A stretch of 64,000 nucleotides of DNA, taken from Lineus longissimus. Taxonomy: Eukaryota; Nemertea; Pilidiophora; Heteronemertea; Lineidae. The stretch's first letter is position 1; each line of letters starts with the position of its first letter. This document shows, one piece after another, positions 54,841 to 64,000 of this stretch. A program made the position numbers and the translations under genes. The notes beneath the pieces are model-generated. The model was not told where the DNA came from. It ran no database searches and saw only the letters and a program-made list of their open reading frames with translations. The DNA lies in assembly GCF_910592395.1 (NCBI RefSeq), contig NC_088314.1, positions 13,704,001 to 13,768,000 of the forward strand, given 5' to 3'.

Positions 54841-56090
54841 TTAACTGATCGATTGTCGCCTTCGCAAGTGCAAGGTACAAATAACCTTCCCCCAGGCAAA
54901 ATTCACTTCTTCACCGGATTCGTGGCGAATGTCAATGTCTATCTCATTAAAGAATGTAGCATTTAATGGTAAGTATCGAGGACGAACGAAAGTGTGTGAG
55001 AGATGTTTTCCGCGATCCCGTGGATTGACAGGGATACTCCTTAGTAAAGGCGTATACACATTGCCGACAGGCGTAGATTTTACAATGGACGAGTATATAA
55101 ACAAATTGTACGCATTGTAATCGAGATTTGGTTTGCGAGACGCTTTAATAAGGTAACGTTTTGCGTCTTTCAGTCGTTGTTCTGTGGCGATCAAGGCGCT
55201 ACTCGAAGGTCCAGAAGCTCGTTCATCGGTTTCAGTGTGCTTGTGAGTAGCTCGATCCTCTTGCATGTCCTCCGAGGTGATTTCACTCGGCATCGAAGTA
55301 GGTCTATCTATGTGTGGAGTCGTCTGTGGCTCGGACGAGCTCGTCGTGTCCGTGGAAGCCAGCCGAGAAGTTTCAATGTCTTTTTCCTTTTTCCTTTTCT
55401 TCGATCGAGTCTCAGAAGCTCCCTCAAAAACCCCTTCTTCAAATTCGGAATTACCCGACACTGTTTGTTCTCGCCGACGTTTCTTCACGGACTCTTCATC
55501 TTGCTGCTCACCCTGGACGATCAACTTGTCCTCGAAAAAAGGTCCCTTTGTTTTAGACTCTGTGCCGTCATTGAAAAAGTACTTAGTTTTATCAAATCCT
55601 AGAACTTCGGCCACATCAGAAGATAGCTCAATCGCTTCGCCTTCGAATAGATGGATTTGAGCAAACCCCGTCGATGACAAACGAAATTTTCCCGCCCATA
55701 TTTTATTTGGTAAATGATCAAGTCGTGGTCGTCGGAGATTGAGTCCTTCGATTAGGTCTTCTGCACTGCCATATAGTCCAATAGTTCTTTCCCTGCCGGA
55801 AGACATGCTTTCTTTACAACTGCGGGAATCAAGGGTTGTCGGATATCTGCTACAGCCACCTCATATGAACATCGAGATCCTCTGAAATATGTTGACCATG
55901 AGTGTGGAAATGTTATTTCTACGAGAGCTACTTCAACTTCGCCGGGTATTAAACTCACGTCCATAGGTTCGGCAATCGAATCACAAATTTATTTGCTTTA
56001 TTGGCAGGAAATCCTGCGGGTACGGGTGTATTCGAGGGGCAGACTGCGAATCCGACATCGGTCAAATTATGCGGGTCCACTCGAGAGGTC
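54841..56090 (-). pseudogene. Polinton capsid-type (penton-like) protein
   Basis: From ATG near 56,089 the reading passes through three frames: FPANKANKFVIRLPN, then MDVSLIPGEVEVALVEITFP (55,964 down), then the long frame from 55,806. That frame has LIEGLN, a Ser/Glu/Lys-rich middle with KKRRREQ, and a conserved end: IVKSTPVGNVYTPLLRSIPV, HTFVRPRYLPL, IDIDIRHESGEEVNFAWGKV, LHLRRR. An N-terminal LP-x-x-M-x-L ... EVALxEIxFPH plus this C-terminus is the pattern of a Polinton minor capsid protein (from memory). Two 1-nt frameshifts, near 55,975 and 55,800, inactivate it. Roughly 415 codons in all. Confidence 0.6.
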
Positions 56091-56417
56091 ATAATTCTAG
56101 ATACTCAGCTTTGAGGTGTTCATTATACTTGTTGTAATCACGTGGGGCTTTTGCATCATAACTTTTTAGCCGTTTGGAGAAAGAAATTATGAAACAAACA
56201 AAAAACCACGAGGTACTCGCGGATAAAGAAGCTCATGCTTTTATTATTCTTTCAAATCACCCTTCGATCTTACAGCGTTGATGAGCCAGCCGTGGACCAG
56301 TTGATAGTATAAGTACGCGGCGCGGGATATTTCTAAATGGACAAGAAAACACTCGAGCTTTTGTAACGAGTCACGACAAACGATTTGGAACAAATTCCGG
56401 CGAACGTTGCACCTCGA

Positions 56418-57107
56418 TTATTGTACTTTAGTCGACTGCGGCTCGCTTTGAGTTGGACTATACAGAAATATTTCCTTTATCGCCCGGAAAGTGCAAAAAT
56501 CTAGAATATCCTCCCCGTCGTGTCGGTCCATGCCCCAAGACAGGACGTTATCTCCGAATACTCTTTCTAAAACATTGATACAGGGGCTTTCCGGGTCGCA
56601 TGCCCGACAGAGATGACCGAACGGACATTTTCGTAAGACCTCCGAAATGTTTTTAGGCCTGGCCAGAGTACAAGTACAGACCGACGACGATGAAGCAACC
56701 GGTCGGTAATGGAGCCGAGGTGCAGGTCTTCGAATTTTCGGGTATCCATGGCAGGTCCTGCATGTAGATATTTGCTCTCGAGAATGACTGTCTGAATGTC
56801 TGGTTGGATTTTTCATTGCAGACTAGCGTCCATATCGCCCACAGAAATCAAGTGTGCCTGCTTCGGATAGGCTATAGTGTGTTCGAACACTGACAGGAAT
56901 AAGATTAGCTTCCTCTAAATCGAAATAAACATAGTTTTTTTCAGCTGACAATTCTTCTCGGATTTTGATAAGGATGTCATGATACTCGCTCTGAACGTGA
57001 GGATCCAATTTGGCCCATTTGGCCAAAGCGTACAAAATGGAGTAAGATCTAAAAGTGAAAAGTAAGAAGTTGCTTCGTTTCAATAAAAACACCCATTCTT
57101 CACCCAA
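56418..57107 (-). CDS. Two adjacent open frames, unknown
   Basis: 57,107-56,823 (94 aa) ends DFCGRYGR; 56,816-56,418 (132 aa) has cysteine groups CRTCHGYP, CTCTL, CPFGHLCRACD and a C-terminal EDILDFCTFRAIKEIF. They are in different frames 7 nt apart and may be one broken gene, possibly part of the Polinton. I do not recognise them. Confidence 0.35.
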
Positions 57108-57779
57108 AAGGTCATTTTTTAATTGAAATATTAGATAAATTGATTCAATCTACACTCCAGGTCTTTCTTGCAGCAACCAAGTTAGAAATTAATTACTAAA
57201 TTTGAACAGCTTATAAAAATATGCTATTTACCATGCCCCTTATCTTGATTAGAATTTTGAAATCATGTCAGTAGGGATTGACATAGCCAAATTCCTTTAC
57301 TGCTTCCCATGTGCTCTTGTTATTAATATTCAATCATGTATCACCAAGAGCCTAATATTGTTCCATATTTTAGGTTCTTGCTGTAAACATGGCTGATTTG
57401 AGGACAAAGCACATGATGATTCTGCTTAGCCACATTCAATCTGAACTATACGAATGATATCCTTCTAAACCGTTCAAATATGAAGAATAATTTGATCAAC
57501 TATGAAATTTATAAAACATTCTTATTATTTATTTTTAAAAATCAAATTATACTAAATATTCATACATACATATATAATTTATACAACACTTATCAAATTA
57601 ATTACATACATTTTCCGTAAACAATGAATGTTTCACGAAAAACCTAATGAATGACGTTAATATGAAAAATTCCAAGTGGTGTTTGCATTTATCATCTGAT
57701 TTATACTATCAATGATATAAATAAGCAATAAGTCACCTCTAACCATTTGAAAACAACAACAACTTTGAAAATACCAGAA
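57108..57779. other. AT-rich non-coding stretch
   Basis: No gene supported; very AT-rich between 57,480 and 57,660. Confidence 0.5.
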
Positions 57780-58140
57780 GACTTGCCCTTAATAACATCC
57801 AAGCAAAAAAAAAGCAACTGTTCATCAAATGATTCTTTCCCTTTAACGGAAAAAATAACTGAGAAAATGCATTTTTGTCAACAATAGCCAACCACTAGAA
57901 ACATGCAATTTTTGTTGACTAAACTTTTTCCCTTTACCCGAAAAAAAAACCGGAAAAAGACATTTGTGTCAACAATAGCAAATCACAAGAAACATGCAAT
58001 TTTTGTTGACTAAACTTTTTCCCTTTACCCGAAAAAAAACCCGGGAAAAGACATTTGTGTCAACAATAGCAAATCACAAGAAACATGCAATTTTTGTTGA
58101 TGTAACTTTTTCTCTTTACCCGAAAAGAAACCCGGGTAAA
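57780..58140. repeat. Tandem repeat, period about 91 bp
   Basis: ACATGCAATTTTTGTTGA recurs at 57,900, 57,992 and 58,083; each unit also holds TTTTCCCTTTACCCGAAAAA and GTGTCAACAATAGC. A more diverged unit precedes them. No coding content. Confidence 0.85.
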
Positions 58141-58523
58141 CAATTGCAATGATAAGAACCGCATTGTATTTGGTGCCCTAATTTGGGAGATATGGTTTGA
58201 AGTAGGTGTTGATATTATTCAATCTCCAAAAGCAGAGTTAATATTCAAAATCACACTACTGAGGAGTATTGATATTATTATGAGCCAGACTGTATACATG
58301 GTACATGTACATAGACATGTACTTGATAACATATGCTTTGCATACAAATGTAGCTACATAAACGCACCAGTCTCTGTTTGCCTTTTTTTGCGCAATACTT
58401 ATTACTAACAACTGTTTTAAGTTTATATAACAGTGCTTTGCCATTTGTTGATTTTTGTTTCAAATTAAATTTGTGCACAGATCTTCATTGCCCAGGTTGA
58501 AAAACCCAATAGGGTTGCTGTGT

Positions 58524-58725
58524 TTAAAGGGGGACTATAGTCAGTACCAGTGGGGTTAAATTGCACATCTTCTGGTGACTTATATGCACGGCGTGTTGTA
58601 TTTGAATCACCACTAAATATTTTCCTCTTACAGACATGAATAGTTTTGGTGTCCTGTGAGATAACCCTATTTGAGTGTGTAACTATATCTTGCCTACCTA
58701 ACTGCTGCCTATAGAGTCCCTTTAA
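58524..58725. repeat. TTAA-target MITE
   Basis: The body 58,528-58,721 begins AGGGGGACTATAGTCAG and ends CTATAGAGTCCCT, with TTAA on each side. It contains TCTTGCCTACCTAACTGCTG like the copies at 11.9 kb and the long element at 30-31.3 kb. Confidence 0.8.
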
Positions 58726-59555
58726 AGTAACACAGTAGGCTCACAATGAAGGGTGCACCATAACAAATAACAATAGAGCCGAAACCCACAAAATCATAGA
58801 CCCTCAGTCGTTGTCATATATGTCTTCAAGAACATATTGCATTACATTTAAAATCTGATATGGAAAATCGGAATAGACCCTTTGCAGTGACGTCACAATG
58901 ATGGCCAACTTTGGTGCAGATGACGTCAACCTGGTTCTTTTAGAGACTGCGCTGTGTTAGTCTTGTTGGGCACCGTGCTGCATATTGAAAACAGTCTATA
59001 GCATATGAATACACAATCCACCCAAATTAGTTTATGATTTTGTGAGTCCCTGGGTTTTGAAATTACAATAATCAAGTCACTCTGTTATTCTAAATTGAAA
59101 AAGTGTCTACAAGTGATAGTAAGCATTCATGCAAGCACTGATGCATGTAAAGTGTACTTTCTTCAAGCATTTCAAATTGCCTATTCAGTTGAAATACTCC
59201 ATTGTAGATGGCTAGCTTCTGTACAGGCAAAACTCTACTAACATGTAGATGAATGGTACCTTAGCATTGAAATTACAAACATACAATATGTTTTGCTTAT
59301 CAGTCATTGAAAATGTATTCATTTTTATAGTTCTAACCGTTGAGGTATAAATATATTTTGAGTCCTATGAAATGAGTTTTTGAAGAATATCTAAACCATT
59401 GAAAATGAAACAGTTAGTTCACAGCAACTGATATCTGCTGATATCTGCTAATAAGGACAGCATCACATGTTAACAGGCCCAATTGACTGCTGGTGCGGGA
59501 TCGGAGGACGCATACCTCACTTCATAACGTGACTCTGACTGCTTGGATTGGCTAG
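58726..59555. other. Non-coding stretch
   Basis: No gene supported; ordinary AT-rich sequence. Confidence 0.45.
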
Positions 59556-59650
59556 GAAAATTGAAAGCTTGGATGAATACAACTATCTACTCTTCCACAC
59601 TGAGGATGCACCTGACATCATCGAGTTGCATTTCGGTTTCACGAATGCAG
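59556..59650 (+). CDS. Possible exon, unknown
   Basis: After TTGGATTGGCTAG an open frame reads KIESLDEYNYLLFHTEDAPD and IIELHFGFTNA up to a GTAACC donor. Composition is protein-like, but no domain or partner exon was found on this strand. Confidence 0.25.
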
Positions 59651-59977
59651 GTAACCTCTCTCCCATGACGTCTTGCTGCCAATGTAGCATTTCCTGTAAT
59701 AAAACGTATGAAAGAACTATAAATTTTACATACTGATTATTCATTGTCATTGTTGTTTTGCGCTTCATTTGAGGTATGAATATCATATTCACGGGTGAGT
59801 TGACTGTTTGGGAAAAAATCTTAAACAATATTGAAAAATAATCATCAAGCTAGCTGAATAGGCTGATAGCCATCTACACAAGGACATAATCATCAAGCTA
59901 GCTGAATAGGCTGATAGCCATCTACACAAGGACAAACAGAGTGTTTTTTCTTAATAGTACATTCCCATTTAGCTTAC

Positions 59978-61864
59978 CATTACTTGAAAAGAAACAGCTC
60001 ATCACATGATCTGTTTCACACGAAAATACTTGAATAACTCTATCGAAGAAGGCTGCCTCAGATTTCAACTTCCAACAGTTATCAATGTCAATCATTGTGA
60101 AGTCCTGATTCGTTTTCCCATTCGGTGTCCAGTAAGCTACCACGAATGCTGTTACCTTATCCCTCATTTGTCCAATTTGTTGTGCTGGAAGTATAATCAT
60201 TGCCATTTTAGTGATGATACATATAATAATGATATGAATTGGTTAGAGCGATTGGTGGGCTAAAATCTTGCTTACAGACATCGATTGCCTTAATGCGATT
60301 TATATTTTCAGAATAAATCTCTCTCTGAGACTTGCCTTTGCTCAGCACATCACATGGCAACATCAATGTAATCGAGTAACTCAGAGGCACTTTTATACAA
60401 ACAAAACAATAAGAAAAATGCACAGATGTTGAAATAGTATTTTTCCCAGCCTAAAAGCTGAAGACTAAAATGTCTTAATTAACTGTTATTCTATTGTAAG
60501 CGAACCGTAGACGAAGTGCTCCACTAGATGTAAAGTTTGTTACTGTTACTTCATTGGTAAAGCACACTGCTGTACGGTATTTCTATTACAACTGACTGCT
60601 ACATGTAGATGAATGAACTAAACAGTTTATTTAAAACCTTACGTTTATTTACATCTGGGTTGTACCAGAACCCAAGGTCTATTCCGGTCCAATTTTGGCC
60701 ACTTAGTAAGTCCTTTGCTTTTAAGGCCTCCTCGACTGTGTCGGCCATGGCCAAAAGCCGGTACAAAGTACAGCCGTGGGTTACGTTGATTGCTCTTGTA
60801 GCCAAGGAGACATTCTTTAGTGTTGTGGAACTGGCCTGAAAAACCAATACGAAAATAATGCGAACTGCAATTTAAAAATTTATGCAAAATGTTGACTGGC
60901 TGGAGCGGGCAACGTGATGTGTCTTAGCCAATCATGTTCACTGCTTCTCACTTTCGGTATGAGACTACAATTTGTCACAAGATGAATTGAAATGCAAGAA
61001 GCACCTTAAGCTATTTGAATAACATTTTAAGATAAACGTTGTTTTATATGCAAAATGCATTGTCTCATGTCTACAACCCTTACTTTGTTGTTAACCCTTT
61101 GCATGGTATAGTAGGTAAACATCATGGTGAGCTAATTGGAGTCACCAGATGACACAGGTTATTTTCTATTCAAGCTTGCAATTGCAAACTATTTGTTTTT
61201 ACAGCAAGTAAGGCAACAAAGTCTTCATCTCCTCATAGCACCACCTTACTTTTCAAAGTCGCATCCGTTCTTGCTACATATTGCTACATATTGCTACATA
61301 TACGAACAACGATTACAATTTCTTTGTATAAGTGCATGTAATCTGTTCAATTACAAAGAAATCATAATCGTAAGCGTTGTTCGTGAGCAATGCAGAAACT
61401 CACTTATTAGTTGAAATTACCTTGCAAATCACCAGTTGGCTTGCTTTACTCACTACATCTGGACTTATGTCATTTTTTCCAAGTTTGAGGAAGTTCACCT
61501 TAGGCACATTGTCATTTGTGTTCACTGCCATTGTTCTACTGATGAACGCACTGAAATAAAGACAATAGACCTTGTTTTTCCCTATTCAATGATAGTTGGA
61601 ATACTGGCGAGAGGGCACCATCCGGACCATAAGCTCTGTGGCTCTTGTTGGGAATCTTTCCCATCGCTTTTTCAAAATTCCAAATGGCTAAGGAGAAGAA
61701 AAATACACAACAGCTTACCTAAACGACTCAGGAATAGAGCCCCCACTGAAAGAATAATCTTTCCAGTTTGAAAGCAATTCATCCTTTGTTTCCTCTGGAA
61801 AGGCACTTGTTGCTTCCTCCCATGTAGCCTTGCCGACACCAATCAGGAAGGCACGTTTCACCTT
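59978..61864 (-). CDS. Four-exon gene, unrecognised, no lesions
   Basis: Minus-strand exons 61,719-61,864, 61,421-61,550, 60,643-60,835 and 59,978-60,184. All have GT-AG borders and their phases (0/2, 2/0, 0/1, 1/1) join without a stop over about 225 codons. Text includes RAFLIGVGKATWEEATSAFP, FISRTMAVNTNDNVPKVNFL, LATRAINVTHGCTLYRLLAM, WTGIDLGFWYNPDVN, FVVAYWTPNGKTNQDFTMID. Neither end is defined; more exons are expected on both sides. No known domain recognised. It is one of only two multi-exon genes here free of damage, so it is probably functional, either host or recent element cargo. Confidence 0.6.
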
Positions 61865-61972
61865 CTGTAACAGATTCAAATGAATTGTTATTTAAAAAGG
61901 TAACAAATCAAGATTTGTGAATATATTCTCCTGGTCACAGGTTAGTGAAAAAAATCACTCTCAAGTGTCTAA

Positions 61973-62359
61973 TTACTTTAATTCCTTGCGAATAAGAACC
62001 GATCCTGGCCACCAGTGAGGGCTAACTTGTCCCGCCCACGACATGTGAGTAGGCGTGCTTGATTTGACTACATGAATAGGCTTCGGGAATTGACATAAAG
62101 GGGAATTCTTTATCGATGTCGTTGACTTGTGGTCAAATCCCACCATGTTAACCCTTAGTATACCATAATGGGAAAGATGGTTACACACTGTTTCAATTTT
62201 ATGCTCGGCAGGGTGACGTCGGTGAAGGAATTTTGAATGCATTTTAACCTCTAAGAAAAAAGCAAGTTTTGCGGATGCCTGCAAGAAACAAGATTTGATG
62301 TGGTCATTTAATGGCAAAATGAACACTTCTACAGGGTAGCCCAAAAAAGGTAATGGCAT
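61973..62359 (-). CDS. Open frame downstream of transposase, unknown
   Basis: A 128-residue frame ending LIRKELK, with FLHRRHPAEHKIETVCNHLS and MVGFDHKSTTSIKN. It begins 30 bp after the transposase stop, on the same strand. It could be 3' untranslated sequence of that gene or an exon of the gene further downstream. No domain recognised. Confidence 0.3.
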   Translation of the reverse strand: MPLPFLGYPVEVFILPLNDHIKSCFLQASAKLAFFLEVKMHSKFLHRRHPAEHKIETVCNHLSHYGILRVNMVGFDHKSTTSIKNSPLCQFPKPIHVVKSSTPTHMSWAGQVSPHWWPGSVLIRKELK

Positions 62360-62389
62360 GAGACGGCTTCAAGAAGCCTGCAGGTCCTG

Positions 62390-63897
62390 TTATTCATCAG
62401 GGTCCTCGACAAGGTCTTCCTCTGGCAGGTTAAAAAATTCTAGACCCTCATCGACGTCCCCAGCAGGTTGTTCGAGATCTTCTGCCCCAACCAGTGGAAC
62501 CCCACGCCCAATACCAGCAGCATGAAATGAATTTTGCACCACCTGTTCGGGTACTTCCTGCCATGCGTCTCGGACAAGGCGTGTCACTTCTAAAATTGAA
62601 ATCCTTGGACAATTTCCATCCGGCGTCGTGTGTTCCTGTTTCCACAATCTCCATAGCAGCCGAAGACGGACTTTGAAGCTGTGGATGACAGAAACATCCA
62701 AGGGCTGCGCAATGGGGGTACAACCTGGTGGAATAAACTCAATAACACCGCCATTCTCAATGATGAGAAGGGCAACTTCTTCTGTAAGATGCACACGGCA
62801 GCGATCCCATATGAGAAGGAAAGGTAGATACCCGTCTTCCTGGTCGTCCTGGTCCTGATGCATGAAGGGGATGAACACCTCTCCGAGGTAATCTAACATA
62901 ACATTTGCTCTCATCCACCCCGTTGGTGATTGTGCCACGACTACATCTTCAGGCAGATTGTCTTGAAGCTCTTGCCATGCGGCTGCAGTTGGACGTCTGA
63001 AGGTGATGTGCGGGGGTAATTTTCCCCCTGCCATTGTGACTGCTAAAGTGACGGTACATCCCAGCCTAGGATTGCCCCACGAAGATTTGATATCAATCTG
63101 CGTTGCCCCTGTTCGGTTGTAGGTATAACTGCCATGGTTGTCAAAAAGCATGAAAACCTCGTCTACATTTGCCACTTGATAATCTTCATAATGTTCATGC
63201 TGTTCATGCACGCTTTCCCTAAATGCAGCTACTAGGGCGTCAGCATTATCTGGCACCTGTCGGCTGTCCTTGGTCTTCCTTCTAAGGGAGATGCTGTACC
63301 TTTTCTTAAACCCTGATAACCAGCCATTTGATGCTGTAAAGTGAGATTTCCGTGGGTAATCGTTCAATATACGGGTCTGTTCTGCAATAGCCAATCCAAC
63401 CCACCACTGTTGATACAGTTCCCTCGATGCATCTTTGATGTTGTGATGTGATATCGCCATTCCCAGGGCACGCCTCTCATCGAGCCAATCAGCTAGGTCT
63501 GCCTCCATCTCTTCGTATAGGCCTAAAAGATAACAGTTCATTTTACTCTGTCAGCAAATCACTAAATTTGTTCTTTGCCACATTCCATGCAAAAATGCAT
63601 CCTTCAGTTTCCCTTCACTTTAGCTGTACCCTTAATGTTCAGGGGGCTTTGCCATGGTTCCCTAGACTTACCAGTGCCACGTTCTCTCCACGCTAATTCT
63701 GAACCCTTGGCTTTTGACGATGCTCTATGATGATGAATGTCATCCTCACTCATTAACCATTTCATCATTGTAGATTTTGGCAAACGGTTTGTGATGGCAA
63801 ACGCTCCCACGGTTTCATTACCGGCATGGAAGTCAGCGAGAAGCTTTACTTTTTCGCGCAGAGTGTAGCGCCTGCGTCTTCTAGGATGTTCAGCCAT
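62390..63897 (-). CDS. Pogo/Tigger-type DDE transposase, two exons, intact
   Basis: Exon 1 63,672-63,897 (ATG at 63,897), exon 2 62,390-63,522; the GT-AG intron of 149 bp splits a Gly codon and phases agree: 452 residues. Residues 5-45: a Psq/CENP-B-type HTH (RRRYTLREKVKLLADFHAGN, ITNRLPKSTMMKWL). About 80-160: the second, Tc5-type HTH (LADWLDERRALG, FTASNGWLSGFKKRYSISLR). Then the DDE_1 catalytic fold: D196 (NVDEVF), D315 (LLIWDRCRVHL), D351 (QPLDVSVIHSF), 35 residues between the last two. All three acidic residues are present. The C-terminal tail is acidic. Pogo enzymes cut at TA and many became host DNA-binding proteins (CENP-B, jerky). Flanking TIRs would lie partly outside the window. 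Active element or domesticated gene are both possible. Confidence 0.85.
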
Positions 63898-64000
63898 AGT
63901 GCAGACAGACAATCCCAGAATTACCCTTCCTTTTATTCTCATCCTGGTCCACATAACCATTTCAGCATTTCAGTAACTAACATGTCTCATTGCATCACAG

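Larger units (their letters stand above)
52455..56090 (-). mobile_element. Maverick/Polinton fragment
   Basis: On the minus strand a capsid-type protein (54,841-56,090) is followed by the N-terminal half of a protein-primed family B DNA polymerase (52,573-54,749). Both belong to the Maverick/Polinton virus-like transposon gene set. The polymerase catalytic domain, integrase, protease, packaging ATPase and TIRs are absent, and several frameshifts are present. A truncated, dead copy. Confidence 0.75.

Noticed and set aside
55177-55660. Plus-strand serine/arginine-rich frames
   Set aside because: They are antisense to the Ser/Glu/Lys-rich middle of the Polinton capsid-type protein.

Overview
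This is animal (metazoan) nuclear DNA: intron-split reading frames with GT-AG boundaries, long non-coding stretches, poly-C runs, minisatellites and a very diverse set of eukaryotic transposons. The mix (Kolobok-type TTAA elements with THAP domains, Maverick/Polinton fragments, DIRS/Ngaro-type retroelements, Ginger/Gypsy-type integrase, DUF6589-PHD and RecQ-like genes) suggests a marine invertebrate such as a lancelet, hemichordate, echinoderm, mollusc or cnidarian. The sequence alone does not let me choose among these. No conserved single-copy host gene was recognised.

Layout. 1-5.3 kb: non-coding DNA, tandem duplications, a repeat carrying hormone-response-like direct repeats, and a decayed LamG-like exon. 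5.4-9.3 kb: a truncated Ty3/Gypsy element on the minus strand (gag, in-frame amber stop, protease, start of RT) next to an SGNH-hydrolase fragment. 10-13.4 kb: two inverted copies of a 493-bp TA-target MITE, TTAA MITEs, and a segment bounded by inverted minisatellites. 13.4-20.3 kb (+): nine exons of a DUF6589-like gene with two PHD fingers, carrying three in-frame stops and one frameshift. One of its introns holds a Kolobok-type element, itself interrupted by a nested insertion. 21.9-23.3 kb: a second, cleaner Kolobok-type copy in the opposite orientation. 23.3-28.3 kb (-): a RecQ-family helicase in at least four exons, one split by a foldback element with a 6-bp target duplication.

28-45 kb: a TIR-bounded 1.27-kb element, scattered exons of a LamG-like family, a deletion-derived DIRS/Ngaro-type element, a LINE fragment inserted into a duplicated locus, telomere-like repeats inside a small inverted repeat, and a 140-bp satellite. 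45.3-47.0 kb: a foldback element with terminal inverted minisatellites and a perfect 9-bp target duplication. 48.9-50.7 kb (-): a six-exon Gypsy/Ginger-type integrase gene whose splice phases all agree and which has one 1-nt lesion. 50.85-52 kb: the hormone-response-like repeat again. 52.5-56.1 kb (-): a decayed Maverick/Polinton segment (protein-primed polymerase N-terminal half and a capsid-type protein). 60-61.9 kb (-): four phase-consistent exons, free of lesions, of an unrecognised gene. 62.4-63.9 kb (-): an intact two-exon pogo-type DDE transposase gene.

There is no operon-like organisation. The relations that matter are nesting (which element interrupts which) and the convergent pair of DUF6589-PHD and RecQ-like genes, which may be two parts of one uncharacterised mobile system. 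Family assignments are from memory of motifs, without database searches.
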